Shown: positions 32,138 to 41,971, counted from the first letter of the stretch. The stretch: 64,000 nt of DNA from Marisalimonas marina (GCA_038131365.1 JAYPPH010000003.1:647807-711806), one strand, 5' to 3'. Translations and numbers: made by a program. The notes: generated by a model not told the origin, from the letters alone.

Positions 32138-32410
32138 TTATACTTGAGATCTTGAAAATGAGTCTATGATCTCAGCTTTTGGTAGGATTTTTTCTTGTAA
32201 TGATTCAATCTTAGAAATAATTTCTAGAAAAATATTTTTATTATCTAAAATGAAATTATCTGATTGTAAATCTTCCTTATTAGTTGAAATTTCAGCTAAA
32301 AGATCTTGAAGTTTATTATTAACTTTTTGAAATTCTGAAGAGTTAAATTTTTCTTTATCTAACTCTTCCAATCTTCCTAATATAGAAGTAAATTCTTCAA
32401 TTTTATTCAT
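32138..32410 (-). CDS. Small helical protein in FlgN position
   Basis: A 90-residue acidic, probably all-helical protein beginning MNKIEEFTSILGRLEELDKE. It follows flgM by 17 bases, the usual place of flgN, the chaperone for FlgK and FlgL. FlgN is also a small helical protein, but sequences diverge strongly, so this assignment rests on order and size only. Confidence 0.6.
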   Translation of the reverse strand: MNKIEEFTSILGRLEELDKEKFNSSEFQKVNNKLQDLLAEISTNKEDLQSDNFILDNKNIFLEIISKIESLQEKILPKAEIIDSFSRSQV

Positions 32411-32427
32411 AAAAAATACTTTTAAAA

Positions 32428-32721
32428 TTATGATTTCATTTCTTTGTAGGCTTGCATTAGAGCATCTGTAACTTTATCAACATCAATTGGATAATTACCT
32501 GATGAAATTGCATCTTTAATTCTTTGTACTTTATCACTATTAATGGGAGCTGATTTAGCTAAATCTGCTGCTAATAACTTAGTCTGATTTAAATCAACAA
32601 CATTATCACTAACCTCAGACTTGATTTTAGATACACCTTTTACAGAGGTTTCATGACCTTGTTTACTTTTAGAAATATTTTTTTGAATATTACTATATGT
32701 ATTATTTGATATTTTATCCAT
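32428..32721 (-). CDS. flgM: Anti-sigma-28 factor FlgM
   Basis: 97 residues from ATG 32721, which has a GGAGATAAG ribosome site; the frame extends to 32739 but that start lacks one. The C-terminal half carries the FliA-binding signature: SDKVQRIKDAISSGNYPID followed by VDKVTDALMQAY. The N-terminus is polar and disordered, as expected for an exported FlgM. A sigma-28 promoter directly upstream gives the classic feedback loop with FliA (40,022-40,732). Confidence 0.92.
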   Translation of the reverse strand: MDKISNNTYSNIQKNISKSKQGHETSVKGVSKIKSEVSDNVVDLNQTKLLAADLAKSAPINSDKVQRIKDAISSGNYPIDVDKVTDALMQAYKEMKS

Positions 32722-32742
32722 AATCTTATCTCCGCACACACT

Positions 32743-32770
32743 AATACGACAGTTTTTATTTTTATTTTAG
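32743..32770 (-). promoter_or_regulatory. Sigma-28 promoter of flgM
   Basis: Minus strand CTAAA, 15 bases, GTCGTATT, ending 21 bases before the FlgM ATG and overlapping the last bases of flgA. Autogenous FliA control of flgM is known in other bacteria, which supports this reading of the motif. Confidence 0.72.
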
Positions 32771-33528
32771 CGAAAAACTCTAATTATTTTATTTTTTTGT
32801 ATATAACCTTTAATAACCTTGCCACTTCTAATATTTTTGACGCGTATTAAATCATCTAAATTTCCTGAATTCAATGCTTCTCCAAGCACTATTACAGATA
32901 CATTTTTTGTATTTGAAACAATTGAAACCTGATCTCCATTATTAACGTCAAATTTTTCTATAAGATGTCTGGGATGCAATATTTGATCCATTTTTAAATT
33001 TTTATTTAATTTTCTTCCTATTAATTCATTCTTATGTTTAAAAAATGAAGATTGGGAGGAAATACCCGAAAATACAACCTTAATATCTTCTTCTTGTAGA
33101 ACTGAATTTTTCTCTATCCCTCTACTAAGCTTAAAAACTTTAAACTTTTTTTTAACCTTTTTTTCTTTTTTAGATAAATTAGAACTGTTTTTAGCTTTAT
33201 TTTTGTTTTCAAAGATAAGATTTTTAGATTTAGCCTTTTTTTCTTCATCTATCTTAATTCTTACAAATAAATCAAGATCGTCATCATTTGGACATTTTAC
33301 TCTAACCAATTTGGAAGAATTTAAATGCTTACTAATTTCTAGTTTTTGATTACAATCTTTATAAATACGACTATCTGAAAATATCGGCGTTCCCAATATC
33401 CCATTAGATGACAACCAATTAGATACTTTCGATGAGATTTCTTTTCCTGAGATAGCTAAAACAGGGTTAGTATTAAAAATCAAGAGCATTGTTAACAAAA
33501 AAATAATTCTTATCAAGGCTGAAATCAA
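32767..33528 (-). CDS. flgA: P-ring assembly chaperone FlgA
   Basis: A 253-residue periplasmic protein: signal peptide (LIRIIFLLTMLLIFNTNPVLA), a variable Lys-rich central insert (about 90-135), and a C-terminal SAF-type domain with NSVLQEEDIKVV, HPRHLIEKFDVNNGDQVSI and SGKVIKGYIQKNKIIRV, the usual FlgA ending. The family helps FlgI assemble in the periplasm. It lies 3 bases after the LysM-like gene. Confidence 0.85.
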   Translation of the reverse strand: MISALIRIIFLLTMLLIFNTNPVLAISGKEISSKVSNWLSSNGILGTPIFSDSRIYKDCNQKLEISKHLNSSKLVRVKCPNDDDLDLFVRIKIDEEKKAKSKNLIFENKNKAKNSSNLSKKEKKVKKKFKVFKLSRGIEKNSVLQEEDIKVVFSGISSQSSFFKHKNELIGRKLNKNLKMDQILHPRHLIEKFDVNNGDQVSIVSNTKNVSVIVLGEALNSGNLDDLIRVKNIRSGKVIKGYIQKNKIIRVFR

Positions 33529-33531
33529 TTT

Positions 33532-33969
33532 CTAGCCTCCAAAAAAGTAGATCTGAGATGAAAGTGGAGATTGATTAAAATTTTCTTTCTGATTTTTATT
33601 TTTTTTAATGATTAAGTTTTTTATTTCATTAATACTTGGAAGATAAAGTTGTTTTCCAGAAAAAAGAAAATTAGGATTATTCCTAACAAAGGCCTTTTTA
33701 TTGAAATGAACTATTGCTAAACTTAAAATACTTTGATTGAAAGATTTAGAGCCATAATATTTCAACATTATATCACTTAATGTTTCATTCTTTAGAACAA
33801 CATGTTTTGAGCTGTAGTTTAAATCTCTTAAAAATAAATTATCTGAATTATTATAACCTCTATCTGTTTGCCCCCTATACTCTAAAACAACAAATGGTTC
33901 GGACACAGATATTTTAGAAAAGCAAATTATGAGAATTATAGTTAATTTAAATAAAGATAGCCTATTCAT
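33532..33969 (-). CDS. Exported LysM/FimV-like protein
   Basis: 145 residues with a signal peptide (about 1-23) and one domain like the LysM region of FimV-type polar proteins (LSDIMLKYYGSKSFNQSI, then HFNKKAFVRNNPNFLFSGKQLYLPS). LysM domains bind peptidoglycan, and FimV/HubP proteins organise poles in gammaproteobacteria. Here only the LysM part is present, between flgT and flgA, so a role at the flagellar ring or wall is inferred. Confidence 0.75.
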   Translation of the reverse strand: MNRLSLFKLTIILIICFSKISVSEPFVVLEYRGQTDRGYNNSDNLFLRDLNYSSKHVVLKNETLSDIMLKYYGSKSFNQSILSLAIVHFNKKAFVRNNPNFLFSGKQLYLPSINEIKNLIIKKNKNQKENFNQSPLSSQIYFFGG

Positions 33970-33973
33970 CTAT

Positions 33974-35131
33974 TTACTCCACGAATTCTACAATCATTTT
34001 GTCTAAGTTAGCTAATTTAAGATTATCATTTAGAGGAAGCAAAACACTATAATTATCAAAAACTTCCCTTGCATGAACAATAATAGAGCTATTATTTAAC
34101 ATTGAGTTTTCGATATTTATACCTTTGACAATTCCTATTTGCTTTTGTCTAAGCCCTTGTTTTTTACCTAAATCAACTATTAGTTTACCCTCATTTATAG
34201 CTAGGATACCCTCTAAAGGTTGACAGTTTAATTCAAATAAAAAACTATTAATACTTTTTGAAAAGTAACCTGTAACTTCTCTGTCAATATAATTAATATC
34301 TAAAGTTGAGACATTTTTGATAAACTGAAATTTACTATCTAGATGATATTTAATTGGTAAGTTATAACTCTTCTTAGAAACTAGTTTAAAACCAGGACCT
34401 CTATATAGATTTAGTTCCAGATTAATATTATAATTTGAAAAATTACTGTTTCCACCTATTGCAGTTAAATAAATCATAGGGACAATACTGTAATCTCCTG
34501 CTTGTATCATTGGCAGGGCTTTGGTTAGAGCGTTATAGTTAAATGACGAATTTACATTTGCTTTTTTAAGATCTTCAAGTGTCTTATTATCCTGATTTGA
34601 GGCTTGTACATTTGGTGTATTTGAAATAATTTCATATATTTTCTTAAACCATATTGGCGTAGATCTTGATAATTTAGAGGGCACATTGGAATGAACATTA
34701 TAGCCACCCTTTAATAAAGTAATATTAAGTGGTCTTTTCTTACAATTCTGTGCTGCGGTGTCATTACCAACAACAGCGCTTATTTTTATACTTAAAAATT
34801 CTTTACTTTGTTCTTCAGATAATATTTTAAAATCAATGACCCTGTTTGTTGCTTTAACTATTGAGTGATCATTAATGACCGTATTAGAACTAATGGCAGA
34901 AAAGCCATCTATATTAGCACCACCTCTTAAGGCGGCTATATATAATGCATCCTCCAGAGCCCTTTTTCTAGAGGTATTAATATCATTCTCTAGTAAAATT
35001 GCTCTTCCTGTAGCTTCAACTTGTTTAAAACTCGGTTGAGTGTCTGCCAATAATGGTTTAACAATTATTAAAAGAAAGGCTAACGTTAAAAAAGTATTTA
35101 TTTGAACAAGATTTTTGATGTAATTAATCAT
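33974..35131 (-). CDS. flgT: Flagellar ring protein FlgT
   Basis: 385 residues with a signal peptide (to about 29). The FlgT N-terminal domain has VEATGRAILLENDINTSRKRALEDALYIAALRGG and a middle like VPMIYLTAIGGNSNFSNYNINLELNLY. The C-terminal part (EGKLIVDLGKKQGLRQKQIGIV) fits the FlgT C-terminal domain. In Vibrio, FlgT forms the H-ring around the basal body with FlgO and FlgP. Here flgP lies just upstream; no flgO is seen in the window. Confidence 0.8.
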   Translation of the reverse strand: MINYIKNLVQINTFLTLAFLLIIVKPLLADTQPSFKQVEATGRAILLENDINTSRKRALEDALYIAALRGGANIDGFSAISSNTVINDHSIVKATNRVIDFKILSEEQSKEFLSIKISAVVGNDTAAQNCKKRPLNITLLKGGYNVHSNVPSKLSRSTPIWFKKIYEIISNTPNVQASNQDNKTLEDLKKANVNSSFNYNALTKALPMIQAGDYSIVPMIYLTAIGGNSNFSNYNINLELNLYRGPGFKLVSKKSYNLPIKYHLDSKFQFIKNVSTLDINYIDREVTGYFSKSINSFLFELNCQPLEGILAINEGKLIVDLGKKQGLRQKQIGIVKGINIENSMLNNSSIIVHAREVFDNYSVLLPLNDNLKLANLDKMIVEFVE

Positions 35132-35138
35132 ATTCTAT

Positions 35139-35659
35139 CTATGTTCTTCTAGCACTTCTTAACATCATAAGCATCATATCTTTATCTATTTCAAGAACTG
35201 TTTCATAAGTATCATCACCAGTTGGATTTATTCTTACAGTTTTAGCTCCTCTTATAACTCCCTTAACAACAGCTCTAAAAGTATCATTCTGTACCATTAA
35301 ATCTATAACTGTAGTATTTGAGTCCACTTTAATACCATGTATTTGTTCTGCCAGTTCTCTCATAGCGGCCATTCTAGCAGATCTAATAGCCATTAATCTT
35401 TCTGGGCATCAGTCCTACCTGGTTGGCTAGAAACAACAGCATATCCAACAGCTGATAAAGTAGGGATTTTTTCAACTGAACTATCAAAAACTTCCTTTAA
35501 AGCTACGATACCATCACTTTCAGATTTAACTTGTTTTGCATTATAGTTGTTACTAACTGAAAATTGGGAGCCAGGAATATTTTGAAGACATCCTGTGCCT
35601 AATAACAACATACCTATGGCTGTACTAGCTACAATAGTTTTTGGTTTAATAAACGACAT
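35139..35659 (-). CDS. flgP: Flagellar outer-membrane lipoprotein FlgP (one frameshift)
   Basis: Two consecutive frames form one LPP20-family lipoprotein of about 173 residues. The first (35393-35659) has a lipoprotein signal (GMLLLGTGC) and ends SAVGYAVVSSQPGRTDAQKD. The second (35139-35393) continues with MAIRSARMAAMRELAEQIHG. In FlgP these parts are joined (...QKxLMAIRAAR). Adding one T in GATTAATG restores the frame near 35394. FlgP builds the H-ring or basal disk of Vibrio and Campylobacter. It is first in its operon, after a sigma-54 promoter. Confidence 0.8.
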
Positions 35660-35696
35660 GCAAAACTCCTTGATTAAAAATTATAAGTCTAATTAT

Positions 35697-35712
35697 GCAG
35701 ATTATATGCCAA
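35697..35712 (-). promoter_or_regulatory. Sigma-54 promoter of flgP operon
   Basis: Minus strand TTGGCATATAATCTGC with 10 bases between GG and GC, 38 bases upstream of the flgP ATG. Confidence 0.85.
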
Positions 35713-35776
35713 TTTAGTAAGTTCATTAATTTTAATTTTTATTCCTAATTATATAGAAATACTAATATTTGAGCTA

Positions 35777-35792
35777 TTGGCATTGTTCTTGC
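35777..35792 (+). promoter_or_regulatory. Sigma-54 promoter of flhA operon
   Basis: TTGGCATTGTTCTTGC, 10 bases between GG and GC, 85 bases upstream of the flhA ATG and back to back with the flgP promoter. Confidence 0.85.
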
Positions 35793-35876
35793 TTCTAATT
35801 TAAACAGGAAAGTAAACTATTATAAGTAATTGATATATATATATAATTTTTTTAAAATATTAAAGCAGGAGCTGTC

Positions 35877-37984
35877 ATGAATTTGACAAATACATTTGGA
35901 GGCCCAATTTCACTCCCAGAAAAAATTAAACCTTTTGGTCTTCCTGTTGCAATATTAATGTTAATGGTAATGATGGTTATTCCCCTACCATCTTTTCTAC
36001 TAGACATATTTTTTACAACAAATATTTTACTTTCCCTTCTTATATTAATGGTTTCTATCCATACATTTAGGCCACTAGATTTCTCTAGTTTTCCAACTGT
36101 TCTTTATTTGCGACTATTTTAAGGCTGGGCTTAAATGTGGCATCAACAAGAATAGTATTGAGTGCAGGTCATACAGGCCCAGATGCTGCAGGCAAAGTGA
36201 TAGAAGCATTTGGTGAGTTTGTTATCGCTGGTAATTATGTTGTTGGAATATTTGTTTTTGCAATACTTATTATTATTAACCTTGTTGTTATAACAAAGGG
36301 TGCGGGAAGAGTTTCAGAGGTATCTGCAAGGTTTACTCTTGACGCAATGCCTGGAAAACAAATGGCAATTGACGCGGATCTCAACGCAGGACTTCTAACT
36401 AGTGAAGAGGCCAAACAACGTAGAGAAGATATTGCAAAAGAAGCTGATTTCTATGGTTCAATGGATGGTGCTTCTAAATTTGTTAAGGGGGATGCTATAG
36501 CCGGCATTCTTATTCTGCTCATAAATATAATTGGTGGACTTATCATTGGAATTGCACAGCATAATTTGCCAGTCTCAATAGCTGCTGAAAACTATATTAT
36601 TTTATCAGTTGGTGATGGTTTAGTTGCTCAAATACCATCTTTACTTCTTGCAATTGCCACAGCCATAATTGTAACCAGAGTTTCAACAAGTCAAGACCTT
36701 TCAAAGCAAATTGGTTCTCAAATTGGCGTCAAACAGGCCTGGCTCCCAAGTGCATGTGTTTTGTTTCTTTTAGGATTAATACCAGGAATGCCCAACACTC
36801 TTTTCTTGCTTGGTTCAGGTTTAACTTTTTTCATTTGGTGGATGTTACAAAGAAAAAATCAAAGTTTTGAACAAGATACTACTTTAGCTGATGAGAATGT
36901 AGATGGAGATGATGTAAAAGACGACAATACTATTTCTTTGTCTGAAATAGCAGATAACTCTTCTATTTCAATGCAGTTAGGTTATGGACTTATCCAACTT
37001 GTAGATGATGAGAATGAAGGACCCTTAATTGCTAGAATTACTGGTGTAAGAAAACAAATTTCAAAAGAATTAGGTTTTGTGATTCCTCAAGTTAGAATTA
37101 GGGATGATTTATCATTGGAAGCTAACCATTACAGAATTAGGATTGGACAGGAAATTGTAGCAGAGGATAAAATTTTTCCACAGCTTATGTTAGCTATTCC
37201 AGGTGATAGTGCACAAACAAAAATTGAAGGCACAGATGTAAAGGATCCTAGTTTTAATATGGACGCGACTTGGATAGAACCTCATCAACAAGCAAGAGCA
37301 GAAAATTTAGGCTATATGGTGGTAGAGCCTGAAGCAGTAATAGCCACACATTTAAATCAGATTTTATCTAAACAAGCATCTGAATTACTTGGACAAGACG
37401 ATGTACAGGCTCTTTTAGATAATTTATCTAACACTTCTCCGCAATTAGTTTCATCTACAGTTCCTAAACTAATATCCTTAAGTGTTCTGACCTCTATTCT
37501 AAAATCTTTATTGGCAGAAAAAATGCCAATCAGTGATCTTAAGAGAATACTGGAAGTTTTAGCTGGTCAAAATATAAAAAACATGACTCCAGTTGAATTA
37601 GCTGAAGCTGTTAGACCAACTATTTCGGGTTTGCTAATACAACAAATTGCTCCTTTAAATAGTCCCCTTCCCATTATTACTTTTTCAGCAGAATTAGAAC
37701 AAATGATAGTCAATATTGCCAAACAAACTGGGCCAAATGGATTAATTTTAGAGGCTAATTTAATTCAGAAAATAGTTACTGCTATAAATGATGTAATTGA
37801 AAAATTACAAAGTGAAAATAGAAAAGCTGTAATGATAACTGCCCCTGTTATAAGACGTGATTTATCACATATGCTTAGACAGCATATTCCAAACTTAGAC
37901 GTGCTGTCTTTTACAGAATTACCAGATAATAAAAAAATAGAAGTTGTAGCTAATATTGGCTCAGATGAACAAACAAAAAATTAA
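35877..37984 (+). CDS. flhA: Flagellar export gate protein FlhA (one frameshift)
   Basis: The type III export gate, about 702 residues. The first frame (to 36122) has the first membrane helices and RPLDFSSFPTV. The second starts inside the next conserved segment (LGLNVASTR, then FGEFVIAGNYVVG) and runs to the cytoplasmic domain. A T run near 36103 one base longer would give ...VLLFATILRLGLNVASTR, as in other FlhA, so this is probably an error. The FHIPEP-region match AGRVSEVSARFTLDAMPGKQMAIDADLNAGL is clear. A GCAGGAG ribosome site precedes the ATG. Confidence 0.92.
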
Positions 37985-38012
37985 CAAATAGATAGTAAAT
38001 ACGGAGATAAAA

Positions 38013-39203
38013 ATGACACAACATAAAGTTATTGCTGAAGACAGCTTATCTGCAATGGATGAAATATCAAGAGTTCTTGGGAAAGATGCCGTAATACTAA
38101 AAACTGAAAAAATAAATGGAAAAATTCATATTTTAGGCTCAAATAATATTGAAGATTTAGCAACTTCAAATGCAAAGAAAATAAATAAAAATAAATCGAA
38201 TTTTAGTCATTTATTTTCAAACAAAAATTTAAATCAAAAAACTGAAAATCGAAAAATTCAATCAGTTATTGAAAAAAATAATATTAAAAATAATGATCAG
38301 TTAACTAACACTCAAAATGAAATTAGATATTTGCCTACAACACAATATGTAGATATGAAAACTTTTAAAAATTTTACTAATAAAATAGAAAATTTATTAG
38401 AAAATATGATTTTAGCAGATATGGATACTCTAAATTCATATGATAATAAGTCTCTAACTCTAACATTATTAAAAAAAGGATTTTCAAAAAAGATTATTTC
38501 AGAATTTCAAAAAGATATATCTATTGAAGAAGATATTGATCGTGAATTAACTTTTTATCATTATTTATCAACAAAATTAGTACTACCTTTCGAAGATACA
38601 ATCCTAAATTCTGATTTAATTTTTATAAATGGTCCTAGCGGTTCTGGTAAAACAACTTTATGCTCAAAAATTGCTTCTTACATTTTAGATAACAAATTTG
38701 TAGGCAATGATAGGCATAAACTTTCGATAGTTAATTTTGCTCCTAAATCTTCAAATCATTCTGAACTTATTAATTTTGGAAGATTATTAAATTTAAATGT
38801 CAATTCTATATCCTCAATCGAAGATCTTATCATTTTTATTGATGCGAACAGAGGTAATAGAAAATTAATAATAGATGTTTCTCAAGAAAATAATAATTCA
38901 GAACAATTTCATGAATATATCAATAAGCTAACTCTAGATAAAAAATGTTCTAATGTAATTGCACTACAAGCGAGTACAAATAGAAATATGATAAAATCAA
39001 TCATAAAATCATATGAGAATTCATTTCCTATAATCGCACTTACAAAATTAGATGAATCTAATATAGGATCTGAAGAATTATCTATTTTAGGTGAATTGAG
39101 TTGTAAAGTTGGTATTTTATCCGGTTCAAAATCAATAATTGGATCATTAGCTTTTGCTAAAAGAGAAGTTTTGGCACAATATATGAAAGATATAAGTATA
39201 TAG
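38013..39203 (+). CDS. flhF: Flagellar SRP-like GTPase FlhF
   Basis: A 396-residue GTPase that marks the flagellated pole. N-terminal basic and Asn-rich region (about 1-120), then an NG-type GTPase domain with P-loop GPSGSGKTT (about residue 207) and TKLDES as G4. Typical N-terminus MTQHKVIAEDSLSAMDEISRVLGKDAVIL. It follows flhA by 28 bases and precedes flhG, the order of polar-flagellum loci. Confidence 0.9.
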   Translation: MTQHKVIAEDSLSAMDEISRVLGKDAVILKTEKINGKIHILGSNNIEDLATSNAKKINKNKSNFSHLFSNKNLNQKTENRKIQSVIEKNNIKNNDQLTNTQNEIRYLPTTQYVDMKTFKNFTNKIENLLENMILADMDTLNSYDNKSLTLTLLKKGFSKKIISEFQKDISIEEDIDRELTFYHYLSTKLVLPFEDTILNSDLIFINGPSGSGKTTLCSKIASYILDNKFVGNDRHKLSIVNFAPKSSNHSELINFGRLLNLNVNSISSIEDLIIFIDANRGNRKLIIDVSQENNNSEQFHEYINKLTLDKKCSNVIALQASTNRNMIKSIIKSYENSFPIIALTKLDESNIGSEELSILGELSCKVGILSGSKSIIGSLAFAKREVLAQYMKDISI

Positions 39204-39223
39204 ATCTGAAATCAGGAATATAA

Positions 39224-40000
39224 ATGACTACTACAATTGCAATAACTTCTGGTAAAGGTGGCGTCGGCAAAACAACAATAGCTGTTAATTTAGCCTTAAG
39301 CCTTGCCTTACAAAAAAAAGAAACACTTCTTTTAGATGCAGATCTAGGTATGGCTAACGCACATATTTTACTGGGAATAAACCCTAAACTTTCCTTAGAT
39401 GATTTTATAAATGGTAATTTAGAATTAACAAAAGTAATTACCACTACTAAAGATAATCTTAAGTTTGTCTCTGGTGGAAACGCTATTAATAATTTATTAA
39501 ATTTAAGCGATCTTGAGAGGCATAAAATTATTAAAAGTTTTAATGATATTTCAAAAAAACCTGAATTCATGATAATTGACGTAGGTGCAGGAGCTGAAGC
39601 ATCATCAATGACTTTTATGGCCTCTGCGGATAAGGTTATAGTTGTTCTTACTGGTGAGCCTACAAGTTTTATAGACGCATATACTCTGATTAAGACTTCT
39701 TTCTTAGACTATAAAATGAATAATTTTGGTATTATAGTTAATTTGTCAAACTCACCACTACAAGCAAAACTAAATTTTGATAAATTTCAATCAATTACCC
39801 ACAAATTTCTTGATGTGAATTTAAAATATTTAGGACATATACCAACTTCACAAAAAATTAAAAATTCTATCATTTCTAGATCAGCCATAATGACTTCAAA
39901 GTCTCAAAGCCCAGAAACAAATGCATTTAATGAAATTTCTAAAAATTTAGTATCTCTTGAAAAGAATAACACAGGAACAATAAAGTTTTTTGATAATTAA
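39224..40000 (+). CDS. flhG: MinD-like flagellar number regulator FlhG (FleN)
   Basis: A 258-residue ParA/MinD ATPase: deviant Walker A SGKGGVGKTT near the N-terminus, LLLDADLGMANAHILLG, and IIDVGAGAEASSMTFMASAD. FlhG controls flagellar number and, in some species, represses FleQ. Located between flhF and fliA. Confidence 0.92.
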   Translation: MTTTIAITSGKGGVGKTTIAVNLALSLALQKKETLLLDADLGMANAHILLGINPKLSLDDFINGNLELTKVITTTKDNLKFVSGGNAINNLLNLSDLERHKIIKSFNDISKKPEFMIIDVGAGAEASSMTFMASADKVIVVLTGEPTSFIDAYTLIKTSFLDYKMNNFGIIVNLSNSPLQAKLNFDKFQSITHKFLDVNLKYLGHIPTSQKIKNSIISRSAIMTSKSQSPETNAFNEISKNLVSLEKNNTGTIKFFDN

Positions 40001-40021
40001 CTTAATTTATGAAGATTTAAA

Positions 40022-40732
40022 ATGAATAGTTATTCTAAAATTGTAAAACCAAATATTAACCAGTTGATCCATGATAATACAAATTTAGTAAAAAAAATCT
40101 CATGGCATCTTCATGGTAGAGTTAGTGCGGTAATTGAAATAGAAGATATTATTCAAATTGGAATGCTCGGCTTAATCTCTGCCGCTCAAAATTATACACC
40201 TCAAAATGATGCTTCATTTGCTTCATATGCTAGCATTAGGATCAGGGGTGAAATTCTAGATTTCTTACGAAAAAGCTCTAATTTAGATAGAACAACAATC
40301 TCTATAAAAAAGAGTTCTGAAAAAGCTGCAAATATTTTAAGAAATAAATTAGGCCGAGAGCCACATGAGTATGAAATAGCAAATGAACTTGGAATAACAA
40401 CTGAAAAGTATTTTGAGTGGAAGAGCGCATTTGAAGCCAGCGTTTCAAGAAGTTTAGATGATTCATATGATGAATACTCAGATTGGTTTGTTGCCAAAGA
40501 CTTAAACCCTGAAGAACAGATAAATGATGCAGAACTTAGACAAAGTTTAAAAGAGGTTGTAAAAAAGCTAGACGGGAAAGAGGCTTTAATAATACAATTA
40601 TATTTTGTTGAGGAATTAAATATCTACGAAATAGCCGAAGTTATGGAAGTTTCAACTGGAAGAGTTTCTCAAATAAAAACGTCTGCAATCAAGAAAATAA
40701 GAGAGAATTTAAATAAAGAAAAACTAATTTAA
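40022..40732 (+). CDS. fliA: Flagellar sigma factor FliA (sigma-28)
   Basis: A 236-residue sigma-70-family factor: region 2 with EDIIQIGMLGLISAAQNY and FASYASIRIRGEILDFLRK, region 3 with LGREPHEYEIANELG, region 4 HTH NIYEIAEVMEVSTGRVSQI. It is probably transcribed with flhA-flhF-flhG. Candidate targets in this window are flagellins 2 and 3, flgM and fliS copy 2. Confidence 0.94.
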   Translation: MNSYSKIVKPNINQLIHDNTNLVKKISWHLHGRVSAVIEIEDIIQIGMLGLISAAQNYTPQNDASFASYASIRIRGEILDFLRKSSNLDRTTISIKKSSEKAANILRNKLGREPHEYEIANELGITTEKYFEWKSAFEASVSRSLDDSYDEYSDWFVAKDLNPEEQINDAELRQSLKEVVKKLDGKEALIIQLYFVEELNIYEIAEVMEVSTGRVSQIKTSAIKKIRENLNKEKLI

Positions 40733-41113
40733 ATGCAAAAATTAGAAATGCTTATTAAAACTGTAGATGCACATTATGATAGTTTGCATCTTATAGAGTG
40801 TCTTTATCTTTCATGCAGCCTTCTTAATATTGCCAGGGGCACCTGCAATATGATGATTGTTAATGAAACAAAAAATTTTAGAAATAAAATAACTATCCAA
40901 TATGAAAGAGCAATCATGTCTGGGACAATTCAAGTTAAAAATGACTTGTTTAAGTCTCTTCAGAAACAACTTTCTATAAAGAATGAACGTCCTGCAAGAT
41001 TAGAACTAATAATTAATGATAAATTAAATATTAATAAAAATGGTATTCTATTTTTAGACAAAGAGTTAGAGTCTAGTATTAAAGAATATAAATTTTTTAT
41101 ACCACTTTTATAA
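40733..41113 (+). CDS. Hypothetical protein directly after fliA
   Basis: 126 residues, ATG directly after the fliA TAA, so it is almost certainly translated with fliA. Probably helical in the first two thirds (SLHLIECLYLSCSLLNIARG). No family recognised. In Pseudomonas and Vibrio the gene after fliA is cheY; this is not a CheY. Its position makes it a candidate late-flagellar or FliA-associated factor. Confidence 0.7.
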   Translation: MQKLEMLIKTVDAHYDSLHLIECLYLSCSLLNIARGTCNMMIVNETKNFRNKITIQYERAIMSGTIQVKNDLFKSLQKQLSIKNERPARLELIINDKLNINKNGILFLDKELESSIKEYKFFIPLL

Positions 41114-41140
41114 TTTAAAATTTATTAAATAAATTTTAAG

Positions 41141-41944
41141 TTAACCATCAATAAGTCTTTTAGTAATATCAACTTCTGTTTGAAGTAACCTTGATACGCC
41201 TGAAAAAGCTTGTTGAGTTTTCAACATGGTTACCATTTCCGAAGTAATATCAACATTAGCTCTTTCTAAATATCCAGCATTTATCTTACCAAAAGAACCA
41301 TCCATAGGTATTCCAAATTTAGGTAATCCTGATTTAAGATTATTTTGAAAACGGTTATTTCCTGTTGGAGTAAGACCAGGACCATTTATAAAAGAAGCTA
41401 ATGCAAAACTTCCAATAATGACTTCATCATCAAGCCCATATGTAGCTGTTATTTTACCATTAGAAGCAACATTTATATTTGAAATAATCGAAGTTGTTTG
41501 ATCCGCGTTTTGTTTTGTAGTTGGTATTATTAGATTTTTTAATACCGCTTTATCATCTCCTAAAAATCCCATTACTTTGAGACCATCATTTGTTACCACT
41601 TCACCTTTAGCGGTGATGTTAAATGAACCATCTCTTGTAAAAAGTGGAGTATCCAATTGATCACCTTGAACCACAGGGAAAAAACCGGTTCCTGATATAG
41701 CAAGATCGAGGGCTCCACCAGTTGTTTGAAATGATCCTTGACTCATTTGAATACGAGGATCGCTCATACCTACGCCACGACCAGAAAATGCATCTGGGTT
41801 AGTCGATTTATGAATAGAGTAAATATGTTCAAAATTTGCAGTACTTTTTTTGAAGGCGGTACTATTTGCATTAGCTATATTATTGGAAATTATACCCATT
41901 TCGCTTGAGTTTGCATTTAAAGCACTTTTTAAAATTGATAACAT
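41141..41944 (-). CDS. Additional FlgE/F/G-type hook-basal-body protein
   Basis: 267 residues with all family signatures: MLSILKSALNANSSEMGIISNNIANANSTAFKKS, LDLAISGTGFFPV, and a C-terminus with ERANVDITSEMVTMLKTQQAF. FlgE, FlgF and FlgG are already present in the window, so this is a fourth member under its own sigma-54 promoter. It most resembles short FlgE/FlgF-like proteins. It could be an alternative rod or hook component. Confidence 0.85.
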   Translation of the reverse strand: MLSILKSALNANSSEMGIISNNIANANSTAFKKSTANFEHIYSIHKSTNPDAFSGRGVGMSDPRIQMSQGSFQTTGGALDLAISGTGFFPVVQGDQLDTPLFTRDGSFNITAKGEVVTNDGLKVMGFLGDDKAVLKNLIIPTTKQNADQTTSIISNINVASNGKITATYGLDDEVIIGSFALASFINGPGLTPTGNNRFQNNLKSGLPKFGIPMDGSFGKINAGYLERANVDITSEMVTMLKTQQAFSGVSRLLQTEVDITKRLIDG

Positions 41945-41971
41945 TTAATAACTCCTATATGATTAATAAGA

